Below, piece by piece: positions 53,225 to 62,555 of a stretch of DNA of 64,000 bases. This DNA comes from Pseudalkalibacillus salsuginis. GTDB lineage: Bacteria > Bacillota > Bacilli > Bacillales > Fictibacillaceae. The stretch is taken from assembly GCF_021646685.1 (NCBI RefSeq), contig NZ_JAKJHW010000002.1:310001-374000 (forward strand), in the 5' to 3' direction. The first letter of the stretch is position 1. Every line of letters begins with the position of its first letter. A program made the position numbers and the translations under genes. The notes below the pieces were generated by a model. The model saw nothing but the letters and a program-made list of their open reading frames with translations, ran no database searches and had not been told where the DNA came from.

Positions 53225-53255
53225 AAAAATAGCAGATCTTTTCTGCTATTTTTTC
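53225..53255 (-). terminator. Terminator overlapping the end of the methyltransferase gene
   Basis: Perfect stem AAATAGCAGA (53227-53236)/TCTGCTATTT (53242-53251); the minus-strand stop codon lies in the stem. Confidence 0.75.
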
Positions 53256-54031
53256 TTTTCAGCTACTACAAAAACATAATCACCTTTAACACTACTGTAA
53301 CGGGGTAAAACCTCATTGATTTTTTTAGTTTCAATATCCCTTTTTAATTTTGAACAACCGAGAACGATTTCCTCCTTTGTTGCCAAGTTTGCAAAAGTAG
53401 AAATGCCTGCACGCACAGTTTCATCCAAATAAATGTGCGGTTCATATTTGCCGCTATATAGGAAAAAGTCCTCGAGATCAGGTTGGATCAAAAAGGTCTC
53501 ATGACCAATAATGTCAAAGCCGACTGCTTGTAAGGTGTTGTTGACAGTGGTTAGATCCGGCATCTGCTTAGACGAAGCCTCAATAGCCTGTGGGAAATAC
53601 TCTTTAAGCCAGTATGTATTCATTTGTTCAGGAGAGGAGGTGAATATGACAAACCTACCTCTATCCATAACGCGAAAAACTTCCTGGAACGGAACAAAAA
53701 GCTCCCCAAAATGGTGAATCGAAAGGATACACGATACCCCGGTGAATGTCTTGTTTTCATAAGGAAGGCAATTGATATCCGCCAACTCCCAGTTAATTTT
53801 ACTTGACTTTTGTTTTGCAATCTCGATCATCTCAGTGGATATGTCGCACCCAGTTACATACAAACCTGATTGTTCTAATGCAATGGAATAGTTTCCAGTA
53901 CCGCAGGCGATATCCAGGACTTTGGTTCCCTTAGGTACTTGCAGATGGTTTCTTAAATGCCTCGTTATTTCAGGATCAGCTTTACGGGTAGCGTCATAGC
54001 TTTTTCCGATTTCATCATATAAAGGATTCAA
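53246..54031 (-). CDS. SAM-dependent class I methyltransferase
   Basis: About 261 residues from TTG 54031, which has a strong AAGGAGG nine bases upstream; the open frame starts earlier at 54097 but family members begin near NPLYDEIGKSYDATRK, fitting the TTG. SAM-binding motif VLDIACGTGNYS (about 39-50), GCDIS, and LSIHHFGEL with an Asp/His pattern typical of small-molecule or lipid methyltransferases. Substrate unknown. No neighbouring operon. Confidence 0.85.
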   Translation of the reverse strand: MNPLYDEIGKSYDATRKADPEITRHLRNHLQVPKGTKVLDIACGTGNYSIALEQSGLYVTGCDISTEMIEIAKQKSSKINWELADINCLPYENKTFTGVSCILSIHHFGELFVPFQEVFRVMDRGRFVIFTSSPEQMNTYWLKEYFPQAIEASSKQMPDLTTVNNTLQAVGFDIIGHETFLIQPDLEDFFLYSGKYEPHIYLDETVRAGISTFANLATKEEIVLGCSKLKRDIETKKINEVLPRYSSVKGDYVFVVAEKKK

Positions 54032-54235
54032 TTGATCCAACCTCCTTAAAAAAGGTAAAACTTCATTAAATAATGATTTGTTCATATGCTTTCTCACTCA
54101 AATTGCAGTGGGAAAATGCTGGATTTATCCAAACTTGAATGTAGGATCGAAGGAATTGATTTTATACGTAACGATCTGATGTGGCTGTATATCCTACACC
54201 TATGGGATTGAACGATTCTTGTTCATATTACCATA

Positions 54236-54346
54236 ATGTCTAGCTCCAACGCCCAACCACTTGGATCACTTCATTCTTCTTGCGGCGGCGACAACCTCCT
54301 CGTCGGACTTCCAGTGCCCTCCAGTCAGGGCGTTTCCGCTTTTCTT
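54236..54346. repeat. Dispersed intergenic repeat, family B, copy 3
   Basis: Inverted copy of the element at 30969-31140: ATGTCTAGCTCCAACGCCC at the left, CCTCCTCGTCGGACTTCCAG inside, GGCGTTTCCGCTTTTCTT at the right. This is the compact version without the extra centre. Confidence 0.7.
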
Positions 54347-54605
54347 AAGGTTGTCCCCTACCCTACAGCTTCTCCTTTTAAAGCTGTTCTCTTGTTAGGC
54401 GTTATTTGGTCCCTAAATCCAGATCTCCCAGCAGGTGTATCTTAAAAGACCCCAACATTCCAATTATTAAAGTATTGGTGACAATTATCCGCAATCAAGG
54501 GCATGAAGGATAGAAAAACTTATGGAAATGAAATGGATAAGAATACTATTGGTTTTTTAGGAGAGACTACAATACAAAAATACAGAATTGAAAGGATCTC
54601 AACTT

Positions 54606-54746
54606 ATGATTTGGACCATATTATGGATTGTACTCATCATCTGGTTACTTGGATTCATATTCAACATCGTAGGCGGGATCATCCATATCCTGCTGGTTGT
54701 GGCTGCAGCAATATTGATCTATAAGTTTTTAGTCAAACGCTCTTGA
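54606..54746 (+). CDS. lmo0937-type small membrane protein
   Basis: 46 residues with two hydrophobic segments around IVGGIIHILL; the sequence starts MIWTILWIVLIIWLLGF and ends KFLVKRS. The pattern W-x-(L)-L-G-F-x(3)-(V)-G-G-x-(I)-H-x-L-L is that of the lmo0937 group of tiny membrane proteins seen in Firmicutes. AAAGGA precedes the ATG by nine bases. Function unknown; possibly envelope stress. Confidence 0.75.
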   Translation: MIWTILWIVLIIWLLGFIFNIVGGIIHILLVVAAAILIYKFLVKRS

Positions 54747-54775
54747 TAGATCTCTTTTTAAATGGGTACCCCCAA

Positions 54776-54813
54776 TTAAAAACGACTCGTGACTATACAC
54801 GAGTCGTTTTTCC
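54776..54813. terminator. Bidirectional terminator
   Basis: Perfect 14-bp stem AAAAACGACTCGTG (54778-54791)/CACGAGTCGTTTTT (54798-54811) between the small membrane gene and the TerC gene. Confidence 0.95.
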
Positions 54814-54839
54814 ATTATAAATCAAGCATTTTCAACTTA

Positions 54840-55547
54840 TTATTCCACTTTCCGTAACACGGCCAGTTCTGCTTCTTGGTCCACTTCTTTTTCCACTTTC
54901 CGCTTTTTGAGATATCCTGCTGAAATTACCGCTGCCACTACTACAATTTCGAATCCATATTTGATGAACCCATTCTCGAAAAAGCCTTTTAAGAACGGTT
55001 CACTAACCATCATTTTCGATGCGGTCCATGCTAATACGGCAGATCCGATCGTAATGATGATCGGGAATCGGTCAACCCATATCAAAATGAGTCGGCTACC
55101 AAACATGATGATTGGTACAGAAATCAGCAAACCTAATACAACCAAAAGTAAGTTGCCGTGAGAAGCACCTGCGATCGCTAATACATTGTCTAACCCCATT
55201 AATACATCTGCAACAATGATGGTTCGTATCGCAGCCCAGAATCCTCCAGCCGCTTTTACATCGTGGTCCTTATTATCAACTAAGAGTTTATAAGCGATGA
55301 TGACCAGCAATAATCCTCCGACTAACAACAATCCCGGAATCTTAAGCAACCAAACAACAGTTAGTGTAGCAACAATTCTGATCAAAATCGCGCCAAGCGT
55401 TCCCCAAATGATGACTTTCTTCTGTTGTTGTGCAGGTAAATTCCTTGCAGCAAGCCCGATCAGGATCGCGTTATCACCTGCAAGCACAAGATCAATGATT
55501 ACAATGGCCAATAGTGCCGAGAAAAATTCAGCCCCGAACAACTCCAT
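54840..55547 (-). CDS. TerC/YjbE family membrane protein (manganese-linked)
   Basis: 235 residues with seven helices. The motif DLVLAGDNAILIGLAAR (about 18-34) and DVLMGLDNVLAIAGASHGN (about 114-132), each with the acidic ...(A/L)G(D/L)DN pair, are the TerC signature; B. subtilis members (YceF, YkoY, YjbE) work with manganese export or metalation of exoenzymes. A yybP-ykoY riboswitch lies directly upstream, which supports manganese control. Membrane location. Confidence 0.9.
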   Translation of the reverse strand: MELFGAEFFSALLAIVIIDLVLAGDNAILIGLAARNLPAQQQKKVIIWGTLGAILIRIVATLTVVWLLKIPGLLLVGGLLLVIIAYKLLVDNKDHDVKAAGGFWAAIRTIIVADVLMGLDNVLAIAGASHGNLLLVVLGLLISVPIIMFGSRLILIWVDRFPIIITIGSAVLAWTASKMMVSEPFLKGFFENGFIKYGFEIVVVAAVISAGYLKKRKVEKEVDQEAELAVLRKVE

Positions 55548-55579
55548 TCAAAACACTCCCTCTAATTTGATATGTAAAA

Positions 55580-55742
55580 CAAAAATGGCCTCTACCATGA
55601 GCTGGTAAAGGCCACCAAAAAAGACCTTCACCATAACAGGTAAAGGTCTTGCTAACAACAGTTTCGTTGCCAACAAAGCCGAGAGTTCGGAAACTCTGGA
55701 ATGACGACTTTGCTGTAAAAGCTACTCCCCTTTAGGAGACGA
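55580..55742 (-). ncRNA. yybP-ykoY manganese riboswitch with two terminator-like hairpins
   Basis: On the minus strand, from 55742: CTCCTAAAGGGGAGTAGC (the conserved first loop), then AAAGTCGTCATT, a hairpin CAGAGTTTCCGAACTCT, and CGGCTTTGTTGGCAACGAAAC, matching the yybP-ykoY aptamer. It is followed by hairpin AGACCTTTACC/GGTGAAGGTCT with TTTTTT (about 55650-55615) and a second hairpin GGCCTTTACCA/TGGTAGAGGCC (about 55615-55586). In known members Mn2+ binding relieves termination. Confidence 0.9.
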
Positions 55743-55850
55743 ATTTTTATTTTATTAACCATAGGATACCCTTAAATACATTTGTTGTCAATATGCATTT
55801 TGGGAAATGACACGGGTCTCAGTCAAGAAAAATTTACTCGGGTGTTAATT

Positions 55851-56459
55851 TTAAGCAAGGTTTGACTTCATCAGTCTTGCAATGTTCTGTTCATCCGACT
55901 TCGCGCTTTTCTCAAGTTCTTTAATAATTCGCTGCTGCCGTTCGACTGGATGGTTTTGACTTAATTTCGCTTTTGCTTGCAAATCGTCAATTTTGATTTT
56001 GAACCCCTGGATCCCTTTGCTCATCCCAGCGATGTAACCATCATCGACATCTTCCAACTTGTATGGGCTTTCTGGGGCTTCATATTTCAAGACCATATCT
56101 TGTAAGGATTTCATGACTTCCTGGTCTTCTCTTAATAATTCCACTTTACCGTATACATGTACCGTGACATAATTCCATGTTGGGACCGCTGTTTTCGTCT
56201 CGTACCACGACGGAGAAATGTAACAATGTGGACCGTGGAAAACGGCTAAGACCGTTTGACTCTCAATATCCTTCCATTGCATATTCGGTCTCGCGAAATG
56301 GCCGTATAGATATTGTTTATTTTCATCCAAAATCAGCGGCAAGTGTGTTGCATATGGTCTCCCATCGTGTTGGGAAAATAGCGTCGCAAAGCTATTTTCT
56401 TTTATGATATCGTAGATGGCATCTAGATCTTCAATTTTAAAATGCATAGGAGTATACAT
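55851..56459 (-). CDS. paiB: PaiB family FMN-binding protein
   Basis: 202 residues, with [20 protein letters not shown] at the start, ATHLPLIL (about 37-44), [12 protein letters not shown] (about 51-62) and a split-barrel flavin-type core containing [15 protein letters not shown]. PaiB was first described as a repressor affecting sporulation and degradative enzymes in B. subtilis, though the fold is that of an FMN-binding flavoprotein. paiA is not beside it. GAGGGG precedes the ATG. The symbol follows the close family resemblance. Confidence 0.85.
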   Translation of the reverse strand: MYTPMHFKIEDLDAIYDIIKENSFATLFSQHDGRPYATHLPLILDENKQYLYGHFARPNMQWKDIESQTVLAVFHGPHCYISPSWYETKTAVPTWNYVTVHVYGKVELLREDQEVMKSLQDMVLKYEAPESPYKLEDVDDGYIAGMSKGIQGFKIKIDDLQAKAKLSQNHPVERQQRIIKELEKSAKSDEQNIARLMKSNLA

Positions 56460-57035
56460 CCCTTCAACCCCTCTTTACATTAGTGGACACAGCAGACCTT
56501 AATCACTTTAATAGCTTTATTAAGAACCTACCAAACACAAATAGCGGAATATTTGTCCGGTAAGAATGAATTTCAACAGGTTGTCTTTCCCCTATTATGT
56601 TCTAAATCACTTAAGCAGGCCGGGCACAAGATTCCACCAAGTCAAAGTTAGACCCCGGTAAAACATACTCTGACCCTATTACTGTGCATGCACGAGCATT
56701 ATGTTATATGCCAATATAGCAAACCCATATACGACAATCAATAGAAAACGTGAACTTTATTCAAGAAAATCGATTAATGCTCGTATTTCGATAGCATCCA
56801 GGACAAGATTTAACGTTCTCGATGCCACAGGGTCTATTGCCACGTATCCCTTCTTCCTATTTAAAGAATTTTTTGTAAGAAAATGTAGGTTTATAGAATG
56901 AATTAATCTGGAATGTATTGTAAAAAACTTTTCCCTGTAGTAACCTATCCTCGATTTAAATCACATCCATCTATTAGTCGACTAGTTCATTGGTGGGAAA
57001 ACAGCTGTCATCATTCAATCAAGGAGGAAAATTTG
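56460..57035. other. Intergenic stretch, no gene seen
   Basis: Around 570 bases without a supported gene; the plus frame at 56701-56901 has no ribosome site and no typical composition. No strong hairpin or repeat recognised. Confidence 0.35.
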
Positions 57036-58721
57036 ATGTCCCGGTTACACAAGCAATTCTTTTCAGCCGTCCTTGTCACATTTATGGCCATCGGTGTCCT
57101 TTCACCTGCACAGACACAAGCAAGTATGGACGAAGGCGGAGGGTATTGGATCCCAGACGACAAGATCGAGAAGTCAACCGAACTGATGAAGCAGGGCAAG
57201 TCCCTCGGAGAGCTTGGGATCAAGCAGGATCAGATTCAGAAAAAAGAAGGCATTCAGACATTAGATGAATTGATGGAAGAACACCAGGAAAGTGAAGCGA
57301 CATACAGAGCGAACTTGGCTCCTCCCATCAAGACGGCACTCGGATGGACGCCTCCCGAATTCGACTATGATCATATCCTTACTGTAGATGAATGTCGGAG
57401 TAGTCCAGACAGCAGTTCAGAAACAGGATATATCAAGAACCGTTATTCCTTCTGCTGGTCCCATGTGGCGTCATATCAAGTCCCTGTAAAATGCATCGGA
57501 GGGATTTGTGTAAACGCAGGGGTTCAATTTCAATTCACGGAAATAGGTTATGGTTCCAACCAAAGCCGGAACATGAGAGTCTATTATACACTTGACGATA
57601 TCATCGTGACCGATCCAGCTTTAAATGGTGCCAAGTTGGAAATCGATATGGTATGTGAATCAAAACTGAACCCAGGCGATTGTAAAGAGGACCCAGACTA
57701 TCCACCGACAGAACGAACGATCGCCCAATGGAAAAACTCGAACTTCAGTACAGAAATCTTCACCTCAGAAGCGCCCCCGGCAACTGATACAAATCCTGAC
57801 CAGTTGGGATACATGGAATTTTGGCCGAAACTCACCCTTACCCATTCAGCAAGGAAATACAAAAAGAGCATAGATGGCATCAAACAGACTGTCCGTTATG
57901 ACTCTGCAAGATACATGTTCGCTTTCCCTGATGAATATTTCCGACAAGGTGCTGTATTCAGTAATGCTACACCGATCTTCAATGTCCCGATCACGGAACC
58001 TGAATTCGCAATGCTGGATGAAGCCGGACAGCATTGGAAGGACGCGATGGATCATCCAGCACAGACGAAGCCTCAAATGGTTGGAAAGAACATACCAGGA
58101 GCTGTTGGGGATAGCACACTGACACGGATGTATCCGAGGCGTCATCGGGAAGAATATAACCGGAACAGGAACAAGACAAGAAGGGTTTGTGACCGGGAGT
58201 TCGGCAATGAGGATCGGACAGGTAAGCAGTGTGATGAATACCCGTTTGCTTCCACATGGGAAGGATCTTCGACGAACGGAGCGAATAATTTTTCAGTGAG
58301 AATGATTTCCGCTGATTCGAACGGTGCTGCAGGGACATGGCTCGGTGCCTGGTACGCCTATGACCGGATCCTGGATGGAGATGCTTTTCATGTGGAGGTC
58401 GAAGCTCCTGAGAAAATCGCGACGATCCAATCGGAAGGCCAGCCTCAGGACGGCCAAGATAACCGGTCAAGTGACAACTTCACGATCGGGAACATCCCTC
58501 CTTACGCGACAAAGTTACAATGGAAAATCGTCGACGGTCCGAAAGATGCAAAATTCGATGTCATGAAAGACATCAGCTTCGGCGTCGACGAAACGATCTT
58601 CTATGACCTAACAGACGGATCCGAGACAGAAATCGAAACGAGCGAAGATTTCTACATCGCCAGACCGGAAAACACCAATGGAGAAAACTTCACTGTCGAA
58701 GTCTATGCAATCCCACAATAG
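57036..58721 (+). CDS. Secreted NucA/NucB-type nuclease with a large N-terminal region
   Basis: 561 residues from ATG 57036 (AAGGAGG upstream; the frame is open to 56913 without a site). Signal peptide about 1-29. Residues 30-360 form an unrecognised extracytoplasmic region with six or more cysteines (for example CRSS, CWSH, VKCIGGICV, MVCES). About 385-455 is a NucA/NucB nuclease domain (CDEYPFAST 399-407, then GTWLGAWYAYDRILDGDAFHV). The last ~100 residues are a separate beta-rich part. NucB of B. subtilis is a sporulation-time DNase of ~136 residues; this is four times larger, so it may be a DNA-degrading toxin or biofilm enzyme. Confidence 0.8.
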   Translation: MSRLHKQFFSAVLVTFMAIGVLSPAQTQASMDEGGGYWIPDDKIEKSTELMKQGKSLGELGIKQDQIQKKEGIQTLDELMEEHQESEATYRANLAPPIKTALGWTPPEFDYDHILTVDECRSSPDSSSETGYIKNRYSFCWSHVASYQVPVKCIGGICVNAGVQFQFTEIGYGSNQSRNMRVYYTLDDIIVTDPALNGAKLEIDMVCESKLNPGDCKEDPDYPPTERTIAQWKNSNFSTEIFTSEAPPATDTNPDQLGYMEFWPKLTLTHSARKYKKSIDGIKQTVRYDSARYMFAFPDEYFRQGAVFSNATPIFNVPITEPEFAMLDEAGQHWKDAMDHPAQTKPQMVGKNIPGAVGDSTLTRMYPRRHREEYNRNRNKTRRVCDREFGNEDRTGKQCDEYPFASTWEGSSTNGANNFSVRMISADSNGAAGTWLGAWYAYDRILDGDAFHVEVEAPEKIATIQSEGQPQDGQDNRSSDNFTIGNIPPYATKLQWKIVDGPKDAKFDVMKDISFGVDETIFYDLTDGSETEIETSEDFYIARPENTNGENFTVEVYAIPQ

Positions 58722-58725
58722 TTTA

Positions 58726-58757
58726 GAGGCTGTCCACAAATATAGGACAGCCCCCTT
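58726..58757. terminator. Candidate terminator between convergent genes
   Basis: Stem GGCTGTCC (58728-58735)/GGACAGCC (58745-58752) just after the nuclease gene. T-runs are weak on both sides. Confidence 0.55.
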
Positions 58758-58765
58758 CTCTTCTA

Positions 58766-59170
58766 TTAAGTTCTTTTCGAGCGCATACCTTTCACTATTT
58801 TCAGGTTATCCACGTTGAGAAATTGAGCATATTCATTACTGCTTACATCTACTAATGCCACTTTCCCTTCATGATCATAATGGATCCCCCACCCAAATTT
58901 CTTTACTAAAGGAGAAGCCCTGAAACAAGCTTTAGGTTTTGAAAAGAATTGTTCTCGGAGTTCATCTAAATTTTGACCTGATTCAATCTGTTTCTTGATC
59001 AGATAAGTTTTAAACTGTACATCTTCTTGAGTATATTGATAAGGATTATTTTTGATCAAGTCATATTCAATGGATGCGATCGTCGGTTTTCCGTTTCTTG
59101 GTGTTGGCACTAAACCGCTACTGGCACCTGAATCCTCTGAAATTTTGATAAATGTGTGTTTGTACGACAT
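58766..59170 (-). CDS. DUF6157 family protein
   Basis: 134 residues. MSYKHTFIKISEDS at the start, TIASIEYDLIKNNPYQYTQEDV (about 30-51) and FFSKPKACFRASPLVKKFGW (about 75-94), then GIHYDHEGKVALV, match the DUF6157 pattern. Soluble. The function is unknown. AAGGAGGA precedes the ATG. Confidence 0.8.
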   Translation of the reverse strand: MSYKHTFIKISEDSGASSGLVPTPRNGKPTIASIEYDLIKNNPYQYTQEDVQFKTYLIKKQIESGQNLDELREQFFSKPKACFRASPLVKKFGWGIHYDHEGKVALVDVSSNEYAQFLNVDNLKIVKGMRSKRT

Positions 59171-59292
59171 TTAAATCCTCCTTATCTTGGAAATATCCAG
59201 TCTTTTATAAAGGAGCTTTAGTATATTTTTTTGTGTCCAGCTTAATTTATACGGAATGTTTACTATAAATCTTCTTAATTTAACCGAATTTC

Positions 59293-59427
59293 TTACCACT
59301 CAATAATAACATCCTGAAGGATATCTCCATTTGGATCCCCTGGTAATTGGTCTTGAATACGAAGTTCACAACCAATTATTAATATTAAAAAGCAAAGAAA
59401 TATAAGCACTCTTTTCTTAGGATTCAA
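59293..59427 (-). CDS. Candidate small lipoprotein (44 residues)
   Basis: Minus-strand frame from TTG 59427: a basic start, a hydrophobic helix and lipobox-like LIIGC, then an acidic tail ending ILQDVIIEW. No ribosome site is clear for the TTG; a GTG six codons later is another possible start. It could be a lipoprotein pheromone-like peptide or a chance frame. Confidence 0.4.
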   Translation of the reverse strand: MNPKKRVLIFLCFLILIIGCELRIQDQLPGDPNGDILQDVIIEW

Positions 59428-59599
59428 TCTAATTATGAAGTTTGTCGAAATTTAAGGCGACGATTTTGTATATTTTTAGCTGACTATATTGTCCATTTTA
59501 AATGCGACTCTATCACAGTTTTTAGTATCTTTGCTACAAATGTATCCTTCCTCTTTTTATGTAACGGTTTTTACAAATTATAACTAACAAAAAGCCCCT

Positions 59600-60025
59600 T
59601 TATCCTTTAATTTCGTTCTTGAGTAAACGTTTATCCAGTTCCCAGACCCGATCATATGACTCTACTAGTTGTTCGGGTACCACCTTTCTACCATATTCCC
59701 AAGAATCCTCATCTATTTTAGCACGAAGCTCTTCTTTTTGATCCTCCCCGCCATACAACAAGGTTCTTAAATCAATTCGATTTCTTCCTAAATGATAACC
59801 AATCATCCGATAAACAATGAGTTTAACGAAGTTTTCTTCAGTCTCTTTTATTTTGATTTTACTTTTATAACCGTTAACTTGAAGGTAGTTGAATTTTATC
59901 GTATTTGTCGATAGGTTATAACTCATCGGTACGTTTAAAGTATTGTCAAACTCGCAATTTATATCCAAATTTAGCTCACGTAATGTCGTTTCGATGATCT
60001 TTTCGATATCCCAAATATAAAGCAT
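59600..60025 (-). CDS. Uncharacterised 141-residue protein
   Basis: Soluble, charged protein; ATG 60025 with AAAGGTAGGG upstream. Residues about 67-79 (VKLIVYRMIGYHLG) look like a helix that in peptidases would read HExxH, but the key residues are absent. C-terminus LDKRLLKNEIKG. No family recognised. Confidence 0.6.
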   Translation of the reverse strand: MLYIWDIEKIIETTLRELNLDINCEFDNTLNVPMSYNLSTNTIKFNYLQVNGYKSKIKIKETEENFVKLIVYRMIGYHLGRNRIDLRTLLYGGEDQKEELRAKIDEDSWEYGRKVVPEQLVESYDRVWELDKRLLKNEIKG

Positions 60026-60093
60026 CTTATGCCCTACCTTTCTCTGTCGTCTAATCCTTCTTTCTAGTCAAAAAGGATATCTTTTCGAAATAA

Positions 60094-60133
60094 GTATTCC
60101 TTTATACGAGACTGTATTCCTTTATACGAGACT
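60094..60133. repeat. Perfect tandem duplication of 20 bases
   Basis: GTATTCCTTTATACGAGACT occurs twice in direct succession (60094-60113 and 60114-60133), upstream of the gene at 59600. It looks recent. Confidence 0.9.
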
Positions 60134-60659
60134 ACCTTGCTTCTGGGTTTAAGAATACCTGATAGATGGTTGGCAATGATGACAAAATAATTCTTAAAGC
60201 AGAGTCAATCCTCCACTTCTTGAAGACCTCGTCATAATACAATCGATCCTTATTCGGCATTATGGTCCCCGAGTCAGGTTCACTTAATTTTATCACATAT
60301 GACTTTAAAGAATCTTTAATTGCTCAATAAAACACTTCTTTAGTAAGAGAAGGGCTCTCACCCTATCCAGCAATCATCTCCGTTCTTTAATAAAACAATT
60401 TCACCTCATTCGTTATTTGTTTCTTTGTTTTTTGTCTATTTCCTCTTTTAACCGAAATACAATAGAGAACTTCCTACTATTCACTGAAGCCTCATAGAAT
60501 GGTTCTTCAAGCCTGCTCAGATAAAAAGATAAGGGCTGTCCATTAAGTGTCTTAGCCTCCGAACTTAATAACATTTTAAGAAAAAGCGTGTTTTTGAAAC
60601 AAAATGTTGTATTGGAGGTGTCTGACACTTTTCTTCTTGGACAGCCTTTCTTCAGAATT
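60134..60659. other. Intergenic stretch with a long-range inverted repeat
   Basis: AAGGGCTGTCC (about 60530) and GGACAGCCTTT (about 60640) form a possible stem enclosing GGTGTCTGACACTT, related to the palindrome in the hairpin at 51756-51818. The minus frame at 60413-60667 overlaps the reductase end and is not supported. Confidence 0.45.
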
Positions 60660-61643
60660 CTATTCATCTATCGGTAGAGGTGCAATAGGTGAGACCAGGT
60701 TTTGTTCACGGAGATCCTGCCAAAATACGGATGGGATCACTTCCTGTGTTGCCGCTATATCCTCTTTAACATGTGCAGGGCGAGTAGTACCAGGAATGAC
60801 CGCAGCTACTGCAGGGTGTGCCATTGAAAATTGTAACGCAACGCTTTTGACACTCACTTGATACTTGGAAGCCAATTCCTGGATTTTCTTTGCTTTGGTA
60901 ACAATTTCATCTGGTGCCTCTTGATATTCATAATGATTTCCCCCCACGAGAACACCGGAACTGTACGGCGCGCCAACGATGATGCCGATATTTTTCTCCA
61001 GTGCTGACGACATTAATTTTTGCAAGGCATGTTCATGGTTCATGAGCGTGTAGCGCGTAGCCTGTAAGCAAAGGTCTGGAATCGTCTCTTCCAGTTCGAT
61101 TGCAATTTCGATCGGCTCGGTTCGATTGACGCCTAATCCCCATGATTTGATTACACCTTCTTCACGGAGGCGCGTCAGTGCTCGGAATGCTCCTTTTCTA
61201 GCCGTATCAAACTTTGTAATCCAATCATCTCCGTGAAAGTCCGGAGAAATATCATGAACATATACGAAGTCCAATCGATCTGTTTTCAAACGTTCAAGGC
61301 TTTGCTCGATCGAGCGTAGGGTCCCGTCTTCACTATAATTTTCGATGATTTTATTTTTCCGGCCATATTCGAATAGCCCTTCCTTATCCTCCATTTCATC
61401 TGAGATCAACCGCCCTACCTTGGTGCTTAAGAAATAGTCGTCCCGATCATGTCTTGATAAAACTTCACCAAGCCGGCTCTCTGCTAGTCCAGCGCCATAA
61501 AACGGGGCAGTGTCAAAATATCGGACACCCTGGTCCCATGCTGTACTGATGGTTTCCAGCGCTTCTTCTTCCGGAACCTCCCTGAACATATTTCCTAAAG
61601 GAGCCGTACCTAGACCAATTTTCCCTTTGATTAAACCGTTCAT
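60660..61643 (-). CDS. Aldo/keto reductase
   Basis: About 327 residues (ATG 61643 has AAGGAGGA at good distance; ATG 61649 is six bases earlier). The (beta/alpha)8 barrel with catalytic residues Asp in RYFDTAPFYG (about 42-51, including the Tyr), Lys in LSTKVGRL, and His in DFVYVHDIS; SVKSVALQF and VIPGTT are in the NADPH-binding part. It is nearest to D-threo-aldose/L-fucose dehydrogenase-type members. Substrate unknown. Confidence 0.9.
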   Translation of the reverse strand: MNGLIKGKIGLGTAPLGNMFREVPEEEALETISTAWDQGVRYFDTAPFYGAGLAESRLGEVLSRHDRDDYFLSTKVGRLISDEMEDKEGLFEYGRKNKIIENYSEDGTLRSIEQSLERLKTDRLDFVYVHDISPDFHGDDWITKFDTARKGAFRALTRLREEGVIKSWGLGVNRTEPIEIAIELEETIPDLCLQATRYTLMNHEHALQKLMSSALEKNIGIIVGAPYSSGVLVGGNHYEYQEAPDEIVTKAKKIQELASKYQVSVKSVALQFSMAHPAVAAVIPGTTRPAHVKEDIAATQEVIPSVFWQDLREQNLVSPIAPLPIDE

Positions 61644-61865
61644 TTCCATTCATCCTCCTTAAACTAGACTTGGAATCAATAGATTCATTAACAGAGCAAC
61701 ATAAAAAAGCCTGTTTATTTTTATACCTGATTGGCGTGAGCTTCAAACTTTTTATAATCTTGCCGGGAAAAAGCTTACCATTCCTTGTCGATTCAATCGG
61801 GAAGATGGACAATAAACAAAGGGGAAATCTCACTTTACCATAATGGTCCTGGAATAAAAAAGAAT

Positions 61866-61912
61866 AACCAGGAAGCCATATTTGTCATATTGGCTTCCTA
61901 ATTATTCTTTTT
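61866..61912. terminator. Bidirectional terminator
   Basis: Stem AGGAAGCCA (61870-61878)/TGGCTTCCT (61891-61899), followed by AATTATTCTTTTT and, on the other strand, an A/T-rich run. Confidence 0.7.
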
Positions 61913-62034
61913 AAAGTCAAACTGTTTACTTGATAATTGTGATAACCCAATATTGCTATTAAATAAGGAACATATCCAAACCCGGAAGTTTTGTTTTTAC
62001 GAAAATACACCAAAACAAATAAGAAGGGGCAAGC

Positions 62035-62475
62035 TTACCCCATATAAACACTGTCACATGTCCCTGCTTCTGGTTCATAATAACAATGATTTTTAAATTG
62101 ACCAGAAAAAGGTTGACCGTACCATGTTTGAGGACATGGAGCATATGGATTGAAATACCAAAGAGCAAATTTCGCTGGGTGGTCCCTCCAATAATCCAAA
62201 TTCTTCTTTGCTAATCTTTTCTCAGCAGTTCTCGCTCTGTTATAAAATACATTACCCTTTTGAACAGCTTCAAAAGAATAATTCCCTCCTTGTACTTGAT
62301 AAATGACTTGAGGAATTGACCTTACATCTCTAAAGTCTAAACAATCCGCTTTAGCACGATTAACAATTACATTACCGACAAATAACATTCCTAGTTTTCC
62401 TTCACCCACGGCTTCCGCTCTCATCATCCTCGCCATTAAATCAACATCCGAATTTGTATATTTCACTCTTGGCAT
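62035..62475 (-). CDS. cwlJ: CwlJ-type cell-wall hydrolase (spore cortex lytic)
   Basis: 146 residues with no signal peptide, like B. subtilis CwlJ (142). DVDLMARMMRAEAVGEGKLGMLFVGNVIVNRAKADC holds the catalytic Glu in RAEAVGEG (about 18-25), and FALWYFNPYAPCPQTWYGQPF and CYYEPEAGTCD fit the CwlJ/SleB pattern. CwlJ degrades spore cortex in germination. In B. subtilis it is followed by gerQ; no gerQ is next to it here. It is monocistronic on the minus strand. Confidence 0.92.
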   Translation of the reverse strand: MPRVKYTNSDVDLMARMMRAEAVGEGKLGMLFVGNVIVNRAKADCLDFRDVRSIPQVIYQVQGGNYSFEAVQKGNVFYNRARTAEKRLAKKNLDYWRDHPAKFALWYFNPYAPCPQTWYGQPFSGQFKNHCYYEPEAGTCDSVYMG

Positions 62476-62555
62476 TTTTTCACCCCAACAATATTGTATG
62501 AAAAAAGCCTACTTTGATGTCATTATTTATTAATGAAGCTAAGGTTTTCCAACAG

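Noticed and set aside
54236-54445. Plus-strand frame at 54236-54445
   Set aside because: Contained in dispersed repeat B; the same frame is not kept in the other copies.
56701-56901. Plus-strand 66-residue frame upstream of the nuclease gene
   Set aside because: No ribosome site and composition unlike the neighbouring genes.
60413-60667. Minus-strand 84-residue frame beside the aldo/keto reductase
   Set aside because: It overlaps the reductase end and a hairpin with the GTGTCTGACAC palindrome; no domain is seen.
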